Positions 36,860-49,897 of a DNA stretch of 64,000 nucleotides are shown piece after piece. A program made the translations under genes and the position numbers. Under the pieces are notes generated by a model, which saw nothing but the letters and a program-made list of their open reading frames with translations, searched no databases and was not told the origin of the DNA. This stretch comes from Cannabis sativa (taxonomy: Eukaryota > Streptophyta > Magnoliopsida > Rosales > Cannabaceae). The stretch is taken from the NCBI RefSeq assembly GCF_029168945.1, contig NC_083602.1, positions 61,648,600-61,712,599 of the forward strand, given 5' to 3'. How positions within the stretch are numbered: position 1 is the first letter of the stretch; every line of letters begins with the position of its first letter.

Positions 36860-39742
36860 ATGTCTGCTTCCGCATCCGGTTCTAAATCTTCCAAGAAAGG
36901 AGAAGTTCGATTGGCCACCCTGGAGATGGTCATGCAGGGTCCTGTGGCCTAGGAGAATTACAAGTCCCGTGCCAACGGATGGGAGGCGGCTGAGCTCCAC
37001 TCCACACTGACCTGCGCTCACCAGCTTGAAAAGATTGTGGTGGTGGCAGGCATCAAACCTTCAGTCTCCGGGACCTACCACCGGCTGCCTCAGGACGAGG
37101 AGACACCCAACCACAACTACGGGGGCTTCGGAGCCTAGAGCTAGACCCATTTAATGTCCGGGGCTATGCTCCCCCTTTAGGACTATTTTTTAAACTTTCT
37201 CGTTTTTGTCGGCCTCGCGCCATATCAACTAATCCCTCAAGCTTACCGCCTACTCTCAGGCCTATTTATTTTTTATGTCGCCCGAAGCTGGGGTTCGCCC
37301 AGTCTGGCTGAAATTTTATATTTTTACGAACTTGTTTCTATCCCCAAAAAAGGGGATAAATTTAAAGACGGATTTTATGGCCTCCGGGCCCATCCTTTGA
37401 ATGAGGGCCTAGTCCCTTTCAACCACCAAAAACATGTGAAGGAGTATTGCCACCGCTTCTTCTTCTCCTCCGATTTCCAGGCCGTGGACCGCCCGGAGCT
37501 TCTCATGGAGTGGGTTAAGATCCATCCTTATAAGCGGACCGCGCCTACCCAAGTATTCCTCCAGCGGGCCAAGACCTTCTCCACGTATGACAAGAAGGCC
37601 CTCGACGTTGGGGAGTTGGTCACGATGGAGAACTGTCAGAAGGCCAAGCTGATATCGGGGAACCATTCGGTGGATGACTTCAATCTCTCCAAGGTCATCT
37701 GCCCAAACGTGAGGGCTCCGGCTGCGGAAAGGGCGTTTCGGGAAGACATTATCGCCACGGCGGAGGACCGGTACCAGAAGTACCTCTTTAAGAGGGAACA
37801 GGAGCTGGCCTACATCAAGGCCCAGGCGGCTGCCTGGAGGACCCTTCGTCTAGAAGCTCTGCTGGAGCGGAGGACCCCCAGGCCCAAGCCTGTGGTCCCG
37901 GTCCCCAATACTAGTGCTCCCGACGCCAGCACTTCAGGTTCTGGTAAGTCTCCTTTAATAATACATTATGTTTCTCCCGCCCGAGAGTATACCCACCTTA
38001 GACCTATAGGGTTCGATGAGCGTCGTCGTAGGTTTAGAATGCCTTCTACTCGGTGGGGGAATCACGCCAAAGAATATTATTTTTCCCACTTAGGCCATTT
38101 GTTAGGTCGATCCCAGATGGGTTTTGGACCTCCGACGCCTATTCCACTGGACTATTCAGTCCATTTATCTTCCAGCTGGTTTCTCCCCTCAGACAGCTTT
38201 CTCGGGGATGATGAAGCCAGCATTTTGATTCGAGACTTTGCTAGGGCTGAATTAGAGAGTCAGGGTAGGACTAGTCTTATTGCTTTTTTGTTGGGCACAT
38301 GCCTTTCTCATGAATATCCTAACACTTAGCTTATTTCTTTGTTGCAGCAGTCAGGCCTATGGAAGATCTCCTGGCTACTCTTGCTGAGGCCTACAGTCTT
38401 GATGCCTCTCTGCCTCCGGCTCCCTCCCAGTCGGTGACCCCCGGGAGGTCATCCTCCAGTGCCCCTTTAGGCACGATCGTCTTGATAGACGAGGAGGGGG
38501 AAGTCGAGGAAGGCGAGGTGGAGGATGCGGCCGCCCTTGAGCGCAAGCGAAAGGGCAAGATGGTTGAGGCTGAACCACCCAAGCGGACCCGGAGGGGGGA
38601 CACTCCGGCGGTGAGCAACGACTTTAGGATTCCTTCCGAAGCGGAGGAATACACTGTGTCGCATGACATAGTGTTGACCCCGATTCCCGCGGATGAGAAG
38701 AGGCAAAATCTCCGAGTCGCCAAGCACAACTATGCCCTGGATAATTACAGTCGGGGGCACGCAGAGGTGGAGGCCTTGAAGAAGATTCTGCGGGAGGAGC
38801 AGAAGAATACCTTGCACGAGGATGCCTTCCAGAATCCTTGGGACCTTAATATGATCCCTTTGACGGATTGGTTCAACCGCTTCATCGGGCCCACCCTAGC
38901 CCCCTTCGCCTCAGAGATGACCAGCTAGTTTGTCTCCCACCTAACTCAATTCCCAGCTAAAAGATATGCGGCTTGTGCCTCCCTGAACTCAGTTTACCAG
39001 GTGCAAGACATCAGCTCTGCCATGGCCGCGGTGAGTACTTGTAATTCATTCCATCCTTTGATATTTTGTCTAAGGCATCTGATCTCACTCTTGTCTCTTC
39101 TTTCAGATTACTGCCGAGACCGGCCGCCTTTCCAAGACCCTGATTGATCATGGCTTCGTCATGTCCGAATTCGGAGGCATAGACGAGGCCGTGAGGATCC
39201 TGTGGGATTTGTCTGCCGAGAAGCGGGCATTCCACGAGGAGGCTCAACAAAGGGAGGCGCTTGCAGAGGCAAAGTTCCGAGAGGAGGCCAAGCAAAGGGA
39301 GGTTGAGGCGGATGCAACGCACCAGGAGGCATTGAAGCTGGAGGGCGAGGCCGCAGCCAGGGCCAGACGTGAGCTTCGAGAGGCTAGGGAGGCTATGGAC
39401 GAGATGGCTGCCAAGTTGAAGTCCCTAGAGGAATTGCATCAGGCGGACTTGCAGTCTATGGCCAACCTAGCCGTAGAGGTGAAGGAGCTGAGGGATTTCA
39501 AAGATCAGGCCTTGAAAAAGGCCAAAAGAGATGAGCTCCTGACCCCCGTCGTCTGCAAGCATTGTGTCAAGCGCTTCGATGACGGCGTCTACATGGCCTG
39601 GCAGTTGAATGGCGAGAGTATCAAACTTGACTTCTATCCCAAGCCTGAAGAGGCTCTTGCTAAGTTCCGGGAGAAGAAGAAAAGGCTTGATGCTTTACTT
39701 GAAGAGCGTCGGGGCCCTCGTCTTCCTCCTCGAATTGAATAG
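36860..39742 (+). pseudogene. Antisense aORF of the Tat element: three exons, ~800 codons, five in-frame TAG stops
   Basis: Exons 36860-37943, 38348-39030 and 39107-39742 join in phase across GT-AG introns (37944-38347 and 39031-39106). The conceptual product of ~800 residues starts MSASASGSKSSKKGE. Residues ~105-270 match the plant putative gypsy transposon (Transposase_28) type, with LPLxDYFLNFLVFVGLAP and RAHPLNEGLVPFNHQKHV. A Lys/Arg linker and acidic stretch follow. The last exon is a long coiled coil (Glu/Ala/Arg heptads) ending KRLDALLEERRG. In-frame stops lie at 36950, 37136, 37142, 37178 and 38926, all TAG. It lies opposite in strand to gag-pol, between pol and the 3' LTR. The function of such ORFs is not established. 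The intact exon-intron structure despite five stops suggests recent loss. Confidence 0.8.
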
Positions 39743-40143
39743 GCTGTGGAGTCCAACTAATTTCATCATTAGAACTTTTTTTTTATTTACAGTCTCTTTT
39801 CTTCCCTTCCAGACAATTTTAATTTAATTATTATCTTCTAAGGGGAGACAATTATTACGGCCCGTCCCCAGGCCCTTAGTATGTTATATATTTTTTGGAC
39901 CTGCCCTTTGGGTAAGGATATTTTAAATATATATGTTCACTTTGATATATATTCCGTTTGATCTTGTTTTTACTGTTTTTACTTTTGGCCTGTTTTACAT
40001 CTGCCCGTGTGGTATGCCTTAGTACCCCCCTGAGTGGCATGAAAACTTTGTTTTTAAGGCACTCAGTTTTATTTGAAATTTAGAGGTTGCATACACTTTA
40101 CGGTACAAATTCTTTTAACAAAGCCTAAGTTTACATATTTGGA
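39743..40143. other. Spacer between the aORF and pol ends
   Basis: Convergent 3' ends of the antisense aORF and of pol. T-rich sequence without an ORF; may hold polyadenylation signals for both. Confidence 0.5.
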
Positions 40144-40282
40144 CTATTGGTAATACTTCTGGAGATGATCGGCGTTCCAAGCCCTTGGCACAATGGTTCC
40201 GTCCAATCTTTTTAGCTTATAGGTTCTAGAGCCAATCTCATCCTCAATTTCATGTGGTCCTTCCCAATTTGGCCCAAGTACC

Positions 40283-42169
40283 TGTTGGGTTTTCTGCCCT
40301 AAATAAAACTCTTTACAATCTGATTAGTAATCAATATAAGAAATTTGAAGTGATTTATGTTTGCATGAATTTTACATGCTAATGGTTTAATATGTTTATT
40401 ACATTGACACACAAAATCAGTTAAATCCAGATCATATGTTTATTCACAATTACAGTATCGTCAACACAGTGGAATGTGATTGTGATCATATGAATCAAAA
40501 GACTAAGTCCCTGTTTCATCAGTGTTTTGGATTTACACTAATGTGATAATCAGCGATGATGTGTACTTACACTTGGAGTAAGTGTTATGTTCTTTCCAGG
40601 ACATTAGTAAAGTATACTAGTTTTGAATGTATGGAGTGTACATTGGACTGGACCGATATTGCAACTTAGTTAAGATATTATAAACTTACCGTTATATCTT
40701 TCCAAGTCAATATCAGTAGTTGATCTTAAGATTAAAAGAATCTAAATCCTGATATGCTTAGGCTCAACTCAGGAGTACTATTCATGTTCTTTGATTTATT
40801 AGTTAAGCCTACTTTTGGGTCAGGGTGATACGTATATTTTGGGAACATGATAGTATGATTGAGTGGGAGTGCTGAACATAAATATGGAATCTATAGCTTC
40901 TACTGGTGTATAGAAGTTAAGTGATGATTCCCTTCGAGCTTAGCAAATAGAAGTAAGTGGATGAGCTCTTGTTTAAGTGACTAATTCTTAGATCACTAAA
41001 CACCATTTACAGGTAGCTAAGTGTTTTAAGGGGCAAAATACATTGAGGGGTGAGAACGGTAAAATTATCCCATCTCGATGTAGATCATCTATATAGAGGA
41101 TCTTTGATCACAATAAGATTATAACAATGGTTAAATGAGATAGCATATCTATATCGTGGAACATATAATATGCTCTATATAAGTCTAAGAGTGCAATTCT
41201 AAGTTCTAAGAGTGGATTCAACGAAGAATTAATAAGTAGGAATTTACTTGGTAAATTCGGTTCACTTATTGGAAGCTCAGCATATAGATCCATGGTCCCC
41301 ATTCTAGTTGAGAACATACTGCTTGTAAGACTCAATAATTGATTCGTGATTAGTCAATTATAATTCTAAAGTTAGACTATGTCTAATTTGTGAATTTTCA
41401 CTAAGCAGGGGCGAAATTGTAAAGAAAAGAGATTCTAGGTTTATTTATTTATTAATGGACTTTATATGTCTAATTAATAATTAAGTTAAATGAGTATATT
41501 ATTTAATAATCTATTTTAGTTATTAAATAATTAGTTTTGGCATTTAAATGGTTAGAATTTGAAAATTGGCGTTTTTGAGAAAATAAAAATAAAATTTGTT
41601 AAAACTAAAAAATCAAGTGGGCCCATTATCTACACCATGGTCGGCCACTTATTTAGGTTTTTCAAATTGATATTTTCATTATTTTAATGCCAAATAATTC
41701 CTAACCTAAACCTAGTAGTTGCCTATAAATAGAAAGTGATGGCTCAGTCAAACATAAGTTTTTAATAACCTTTTCTGTCAGAAAATTATCTCTTCAGAAA
41801 AACTGAGCTTCCCTTTTCTATACCTTGGCCGAAATCCCTCTCTCTCTTTTCTCTTCCTAAATTTCGAACCCTAGTGAAAGAGTGAGTGCCCACACACAAC
41901 AAGTAGTAACTCAATCATAGATTGGAAGACTGTGAAGGATCAAACTCAAAGAGAAGGACATTCGGGCTCAGATCTTGATAATACTCTACGACAGAAAGGA
42001 TACAAGGGTTAGAGATCTGAGTGGAAGGAGACATTAATTCCGCTGCATCAATGTAAGGTTTTCTTAACTTTATATGTGTTTATTTTATCGTTTTAGAAAG
42101 TTCATATTTAGGGTGTTAAACAACATACTTGTGAGTAGATCTAAGATCCTGGTAAAATAATATCCAACA
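40283..42169 (+). mobile_element. Solo LTR copy B, TGTTGGGTTTT family
   Basis: 1887 bp, TGTTGGGTTTTCTGCCC...ATCCAACA, with a perfect duplication GTACC (40278-40282 and 42170-42174). TATA box CCTATAAATAGA near 41714. It interrupts the integrase C-terminal region, whose reading resumes on the other side. Confidence 0.93.
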
Positions 42170-44693
42170 GTACCCCCACTCCGGGTTCTTGAGTTGCTGG
42201 GAAGACTCTTCTTAGGACCATATCACCAATAGTAAATTTTCTACTTTTAACTTTAGAGTTAAAGTACTTAGTCACCTTCTTTTGATAAGCTGCCATTCGT
42301 ATTTGAGACTCGTCCTGGAGCTCCTCAACTTGATCCGACGCTTCCTGTAATAAAGCTTTGTTTGTTGCTGGATCGTAAGTTGTTCTCCTGTGGGACGGGA
42401 ATAATGTTTCTACTGGGACCATTGCTTCACAACCGTACGCCATTGAAAATGGCGAGTGGCCGTTCGTGGTTCTAGGGGTCGTCCGGTAGGCCCATAACAG
42501 TCTTGGCAATTCTTCGGGCCAATTGTTTTTGCAGGCCAGCAGCTTTTTCTTTAGGGTGACTTTTCGGATTTTGTTGACCGCTTCTGCTTGTCCGTTTATT
42601 TGCGGCCTTGCCACCGCGGAGAAGCTTTTAACGACTTCGTCTTGGTTGCAGAAGTCAGTGAACTCTTCGCAATCGAATTGCTTTCCATTGTCAGAGACTA
42701 TTTTGTGAGGCAAGCCATATCGACACACTATGTTTTTGATAACAAAGTCTAGTACTTTTTTGGCAGTTATAGTCTTCATTGGCTCAGCCTCCATCCACTT
42801 GGTGAAGTAGTCTACTGCTACTATTGCATACTTTACTCCTCCCTTTCCTGTTGGCAGGGACCCAATTAGATCTATTCCCCAGACCGCGAAGGGCCAAGGA
42901 CTAGTCATCAGGGTAATCTCATTGGGAGGAGCTCTCGGTATTTTTGCGAACCTTTGGCACGAATCACATTTCTGGACGTAGTCTATGCAATCTTTTTTCA
43001 TTGTTGGCCAGAAGTACTATTGTCTCAATATTTTCTTTGAGAGACTTGGGCCTCCTGTGTGATCTCCACAGAACCCTTCATGGACCTCTAGCATGATTTG
43101 CTTAGCTTTAGGGTCTGATACACACCTTAAATAAGGCATGCTGAGTCCTCTTCGATAGAGAATTTTGTCCATCATTACATAACGGTGCGCTTGATATTGT
43201 ATCCTTCTGGATAGTGCCTTCTCTTGGGGCAACTCGCCTTTGGTTATGTATTCGATGATGGGAACCATCCAGCTAGGCTCTTGCTCAACTGTTGTTATGG
43301 CTTCTTTTACTTTGATGCTTGGCTCTGCCAAGCGTTCCACAGGTACCACCCCCAGTTTCTCAATTTCGCTGTTTGAAGCTAACTTAGCCAGGCAGTCCGC
43401 ATGAGCATTCTTTTCCCTGGGGATTCTTTCCACTTCATAATCTGTGAACTCGTGGAGCAATTCCCGGACTATCGCCACATATGCGGCCATTTTTTCTCCG
43501 CGCGTCTGATATTCTCCCGACACCTGGTTTACTACCAGTTGTGAATCGCTGTAGACTTCTACTCTTTTAGCCCCCACGGTTTTTGCTAATCTCAGCCTTG
43601 CTATCAGGGCTTCGTATTCGGCCTCACTGTTAGAAGCTGAGAATTCAAACCGTAGGGCTGCTTGGAGTCGAAGTCCGTTCGGGGATATCATTGCGACCCC
43701 TGCTCCAGATTCGTTATCGTTGGAGGCTCCGTCCACGAATACCTTCCACGCCGGGACTGATGGTGTAGGTATGTTTGCTGTAGCTTCAGCTTCATTGCAC
43801 TCCGTGATGAAGTCTGCTAGCACTTGCCCCTTTATGGAAATGCGTGGAATGTAGTGTAGATCAAATTGGCTTAGCTCCATTGCCCATTTGAGGAGCCTTC
43901 TAGATGCCTCTGGTTTTTGTAAGACTTGCCGGAGTGGGTGGTTGGTTAATACCTTGATTGGGTGAGCTTGGAAGTAAGGTCTCAACTTTCTCGAAGCCAT
44001 CAGGAGGCAAAAAACTAGTTTTTCGATCACCGGGTATCGCGTTTCCGCTCCTATCATGCGCTTACTAACATAGTACACAGGATGTTGAGTTTTTTCCTCT
44101 TCTCGCACCAGGGTCGCGCTAACCGCATTCTCGGAGACAACCAAGTATAGAAACAAGTCCTCTCCAAGAACAGGCTTCGATAGAATTGGCGGCTTAGCCA
44201 TGTGTTCTTTCATTTTTTTGAATGCCTCCTTGCACTCGTCGGACCATTCAAATTTCTGACATTTCTTCAAGATGTTGAAGAAGGGAATGCATTTGTCTGT
44301 GGACCGGGAGATAAAACGGCTCAGGGCAGCAACCTTTCCGGTTAAGCTTTGGACATCTTTGTGCTTCTTGGGGGAAGGCATGCTCAAAAGGGCTTGGATT
44401 TTTTCTGGATTTGCCTCAATTCCCTGCTGACTGACAATGAAGCCCAGAAACTTCCCCGACTTAACCCCGAAAGTGCACTTCTTTGGGTTGAGTTTCATTC
44501 CGTATCTCCGGACTACTTCGAAGCATTCTTTAAGGTCATCCGCGTGGCTAGTGCATGCCTTCGACTTGACCAGCATGTCGTCCACGTATACCTCCATATT
44601 TCGCCCCATGAGGCCTTTGAACATTCAGTTCACCATCCTTTGTTATGTTGCACCAGCATTCTTTAGTCCGAAAGGCATGACTAAGTAGCAGTA

Positions 44694-46549
44694 TGTTGGG
44701 TTTTATGCCCTAAATAAAACTCCATTTGAATGTAATCCAGATTATTCAATATCAATAAAGTAACAGAAGTATTTTTCATTCATTTGTGTATGTTTTGGTT
44801 CACTTTATCAATTGCTTGTCTATTTGATTTATAAATTCATCCAAACCCTTTTTACATTCTTGATCATGTTTATTGTGTTGTCAACACAGTTGAAAGTAAA
44901 CATGACTATGTGAATAAAGGATTCCTAGATTTATCAGAACACTGGGTTTTACTGATATGACAATCTACAACAGAGTTTACTTGCATTTGGAGAAATGCTA
45001 TGTTCTTTCCAGAACATTGGTTAAAGTAAAGCTCAGGTTGGATGCATGGAGTATGCATTGGAATGGACCGATATTGAACTTTGAAATAGATTTATAAAAC
45101 ATACCGTAATATCTATTCAATTCAATATCACTAAGTTGATCCTAGATCACATGATCTAAATCCTGATATGGTTAGGCTCAATCTCAAGAGTGTTATTCGT
45201 GTTCTTTGATTTGTTAGTTAAGCCTACTTTTGGGTCAGGGTGATACGTACATTTTGGGAACACGGTAGTGCAATTGAGTGGGAGCGCTAACATAAATATG
45301 GAATCTATAGCTTATATCTAGCGAATAGTAAGCAAAGGATGATTTCCTTCGAGCTTAACCAAACGAGATAAATGGTGGAGTACTCATTTCACTTAGCTGA
45401 AATATCATTTATACAGGGTTAAGTGTTTTAAGGATAAAATACATTGTAGGGTGTTACGGTAATTTAGTCCCTTTACAATGTAAATCATCCCATATAGAGG
45501 ATCATTGATCAAGTTAGGGTTATAACAATGGATAACTAATGATGTGTCTATATGGTGGAACATATAGAGCATTCTATATACTGAGAGTGCAATTCTAAGT
45601 TCTATGTGTGGATTCAACGAAGAATTAATAACTTAGTGAATTAAATTAGTAAATTCTTGATCTGCTTATTGGAAGCTCGGATATATAGACCCATGGTCCC
45701 CCCACTAGTTGAGATAATATTACTTGTAAGACTCATTTAATTGATTTTAATTAATCAATTATAATTCTCAAGTTAGACTGTGTCTATTTGAGAATTTATC
45801 ACTTATTAAGGGCAAAACAGTAAACAGAGATTTTAAAGGGCATATTTATTAATTAGGAAACTTTAATTAGTTTTATTATTCATAAATAAATGACAATATA
45901 TTATTTGATGATTAATTTTAATTATTAAATAATTAGATTTGACATTTATGTGGTTGAACAAAGGAATTTGCAGTTTTTGACAGAACAATGTAGGAAAAGG
46001 AAAGTTGGAAAAGTGGCAAGCCTTGTTTCCACAATGCCTAGGCCGGCCACTATGCTTCCCTTTTCACATTGATTTTTCAATTTTTAAATGTCAATTAATT
46101 CAACCATAGCCCTAGGTGGTCTTCTATAAATAGAAGGTAAAGGCTTCAGTTTTTGTACACACAATATTCTGATAGAATTTTCTCACACAGAAACTCTCTC
46201 TGAGCCGCCACCCTCTCTCTCTCTACCTTCTCTGTTTCGAAATCTATGAGTGATAGAGTAGTGCCCACACACATCAAGTAATACCTCAATCATAGTGAGG
46301 AAGGCTGTGTAGAATTCAAAGACAACAAAGAAGGACATTCGGGCTCAGATCTTGATTATACTCTGCGAGAGAAAGGAATCAAGGGTTAGAGATCTGAGTG
46401 GGAGGAGACATAGATTCCGCTGCACCCAATGTAAGATTTCTGATACTTTTATGTGTTTAATTTTCCATCGTTTTAGAAGTTCATATTTAGGTTGTTAAAT
46501 CAACATACTTGTGAGTGGATCTAAGTTCCTGGTAAAATAACTTCCAACA
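44694..46549 (+). mobile_element. Solo LTR copy C, TGTTGGGTTTTATGCCC family, without matching TSD
   Basis: 1856 bp, TGTTGGGTTTTATGCCC...TTCCAACA. Flanks CAGTA and GCGTA do not match. Reverse transcriptase on the two sides lacks about 75 bp (from after FMDAYA to YCY). So a deletion at insertion, or recombination between two LTRs from different insertions, has removed target sequence. TATA box TCTATAAATAGA near 46123. Confidence 0.88.
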
Positions 46550-49500
46550 GCGTACGCGTCCATGAAGGACAGTAGCTTGAATCCGGAGGTGGTGTCCACC
46601 ATTTGGTCGATCCTTGGCAAGGGGAAACAATCTTTTGGGCAGACTTTGTTTAGATCGGTGAAGTCTATACAAACCCGCCATGTTCCGTTGGGCTTTGGCA
46701 CCAGTACCGGATTGGCTAGCCATTCTGGGTAGTACACATCCCGACTCATGCCACTCGTTAGTAGTTTGTCCACCTCTTTTTCTAAGGCTTCAGCCTTCAC
46801 TGAGTCGAGGGGACGTCGCTTCTGTTGGACCGTTGGCATGTCCGGATTGACATTAAGGACGTGGGTTATGACGTGGGGGCTTATGCCGGTCATGTCTTCT
46901 TGACACCATGCGAAAACGTCCGTGGCGCCCCTCAGTGTCTTTATTATTTTTTCTTTTTCCTCCGGTTCTAGGCTCTTTCCTAGCCAGAGGACTTTGGTGG
47001 AGTTGAGGTCGCCCACTGACACTTCCTCGACGTCCTCCATCGGTTCTATAATTTTTTCGGATCCCACGCGGGGATCCAACTCATCTTTTTCCGTCATTTC
47101 TGGCTCAATAACTTCTCCGACCATTAGGACGGGTAGGTGGGCAGCAACGTTATAACACTGCCTAGCCTCCCCTTGGTTTCCTCTCACGGTCCCTATCCCA
47201 GCTTCTTGAGTGAGAAACTTCAGGCACAAGTGTCGTATTGACGTGACTGCACCAAAATCTACCCAGGCCGGTCGGCCGAGGATTGCATTATAAGCTGTTG
47301 GGCAGTCCACCACCACAAATGTGCAGTATTTGAAAGTGCTTTGGGGTGTGTCTGGGCACAAGGTGACCGGGAGCCTCACTTTTCCCATTGGGATAACTGT
47401 TGTTCCATTAAATCCCGTGAGTTGGGAACCGCTTGGTAAAAGATCTTGGTCCGTTAGGCCTATTGCAGTGAAGGCCTCTTTGAATAATAAATTCACAGAA
47501 CTCCCATTGTCGATCAAGACTCTGGCCACGAACTTATTGGCAATGGGAGTCTCTATGACCAAGGGGTCATGGTGAGGAAAACACACTGTCTTAGCGTCTT
47601 CTTCAGTGAATGTAATGGGCTGGTCTATTAGCCTGGGCCTTTGAGCTGGGAGTTGAATAACCTCCCAAACCTCATCGTGTTTCACGGCCCCTACGTATCG
47701 TTTGAGCTCCTTACGGGTAGTTCCTCCGATGTGAGGTCCTCCTGAGATCATAGCTACTCTCCCGTTGGGTCTCGGTGGCAGGCCAGTGATATGCTGAGCA
47801 TCTCTGGGGGGAGCAACTGGGGCTAATGCTCCAGCCACACCCCCTGGTGCTCCTTGAGGAAAAGCTCCCGCTGCCTGAACCGGATTGAGGTGAGGCAACC
47901 GGTTCTTGATCCACTCGTAAAGATGTCCCAATCGGATCAAGTTTTTGATCTCATCCTTGAGATTCTTGCATTCATTGGTGTTGTGCCCAATGTCGTTGTG
48001 GTACTCGCATCTTTTATTGGGGTCCCTCCGGCAGCAAAATACACACGTTCTTGGGAGTCCGTTAACTCCATGTATTGGGTATATTGGGGAGTATACCCCC
48101 TTTTCTGCCGCTTATCCTCTGTCCGGTTGCTGCCTTTTGAGGACCTTTTGCTCCGAGAGCCTTGAGAAGGACCGGCTAAACTTGTGGCCGGAGCAGAGTG
48201 CGACGGGGTTTGTCCATTCATCCCCGAGGGATTTCCAAAGTGAGAAGATGCGGGGGCCAAGGCCTGGCCTTGACTATATCTGGGAGTAGCAGAAAATTTT
48301 ATGCCGCTCATCGGTGGAGCGGCTACTGGCAAGGTGCCTGGGAGCTGAGCTCCGGGTACATATCCTGCTATCCCGGTGGGATAGTATCCCCCATAGGCCA
48401 CTATTTGGGCCTCTTCCAGGTTGATATATTTTTGGACTCTCTTTTGGAAATCTTGAAGGTTGGAAGCTCCTTCTTGCTGTAACTCGTTCCAGAATGGAGT
48501 CCCTGTACGGATGCCCGCTTGAAGAAGAGCGAGCTGTTGTCCGTCATCAACTTTCTTGGTTTTTGAGGCTTCTTCCTTGAACCTCTTTATGAAATTCTTC
48601 AATGTCTCTGTGGGCAGCTGCTTGATGTTAGTCAAGGCGCTGACCTCCAGATTAACTTTCCTTGCGGCGACAAACTGTCTCCGGAAGCTGGTTTCCAACT
48701 TATTCTAGCAATCCACGGATCTTGGTTCCAGTTTCTTGAACCACTCTTCCGCGGATCCGCTTAGATTAAGCGAGAAGCACAAACATTTGGCATCGTTGCT
48801 GACTGTCATGACTCGGTTGAACCGTGACAAGTGATCGCTTGGGTCCGAGTTCCCGGTATAAGCTGCCATTTCGGGCATCTTAAAATTCTTGGGGAGCTCT
48901 GCTTCTAGGATGTGCTTGACACAAGGCTCGCGGTCTTCACAGTCGGAGTCAGAGTCATCGCCTTTTTGTCTTCGGGAGACTCGGGCGATGTCTTTTCGGA
49001 GTATGGCAAGCTCTACCATGATTCCTTCGTTTAATGTTCCCGTAGAGACTACGGGTCCGTATTTCTTTTGGTCCAGGTGATCTCGGAGATTACCGTGGTT
49101 CCCGTTAATCTGATTTCTCAGATCGATGGGAGGACATCTCTGGCCCTTTCTTCCTCTCCCTCCGGGCTCTTGGTGCACGGAAACGCTCTTTCAGTCCTCT
49201 CGATCCTGAGGGCCGAGACTCCCTTTTTGGAGTTTGCCCCTCTGCGGACCTTTCCCTTTCGGGAAATCTCAGTGGACCTTTTGCGGATCCTGCACCTTTT
49301 TCTTTTTCCCGGGAGTGGAAGTAGGGTTTTTCTTTTGGTTCCCTTCGGAGGGATACCTTATAGGGCTTGGTTCCCTAGACTTCTGCTTTTGGGTACTCGA
49401 CGAGGATTCTTCTGGTTCCTTTCCAAGTCCAGCAGGGATGGCTTTAGGATGCACGTGGATTCCTGCTGCCTCCATGGCTTTTTGCATGGCCAGCATCACC

Positions 49501-49800
49501 TCTTGCATTTTTTGGTTTTGTTCTTTTTGGGCTGCGATTTCAGCCTCGTGATCGGCAGCCTTTTGTCTCAAGAGTACCAGCTCTGTGTAGCTGCCTTCGT
49601 CGTAGGCGTCGTACTCGTCAAAGTTTCCTTCATACTCGTCATCGTGGGTTCCTTCTTCTTCCTCAGATGCCACATTCGCCCTTGAGGCCTCGTCCTCATC
49701 GTTTGGATCTTAAGCATCTTGAAGAGGGCGAGGTTGACGTGTGTTTCGAGTCTCCACCATTTTTGTTTTGTTACTGTCTACTTTCAGACGCTTCCTTCAG

Positions 49801-49821
49801 CTCTCAATGAAAGCACCAAAA
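49801..49821 (-). other. Primer-binding site of the Tat element
   Basis: Directly inside the 5' LTR, reading leftward, the sequence TTTTGGTGCTTTCATTGAGAG has the position of a tRNA primer-binding site. The tRNA was not identified. Confidence 0.6.
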
Positions 49822-49897
49822 TGTTGACCGAGGATCAAAACAAAACAAGACCAAGTATTTTCTCTCTGCTTAGGCCATGCAGCACTCTGCTGAAGCC

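Larger units (their letters stand above)
40144..49760 (-). pseudogene. gag-pol of the Tat gypsy element, split by two solo LTRs
   Basis: Gag starts at 49760 (MVETRN) and hits TAA after 16 codons, then continues with further stops (near 49269, 49187 and 48708) through the retrotransposon gag core (GSAEEWFKKL, TSFRRQFVAARK). A frameshift near 48030 precedes the zinc knuckle (CEYHNDIGHNTNEC). Protease carries DNGSSVNLLF. RT runs to FMDAYA, where LTR copy C interrupts, and resumes with about 25 codons missing at YCYLVMPFGL, then YVDD at about 44580. An RT-linked RNase H and a second RNase H (FVDGASN, SEAEYEAL, YSDSQLVV) follow. Integrase has the zinc-binding CDSCQRF segment and core VDYFTKWMEAEP, ends at LTR copy B, and resumes to a stop at 40144. 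Not functional. Confidence 0.88.

Noticed and set aside
37397..38329. 310-codon frame as an independent gene
   Set aside because: It is the end of aORF exon 1 read through its intron; phase and splice sites favour the three-exon model.
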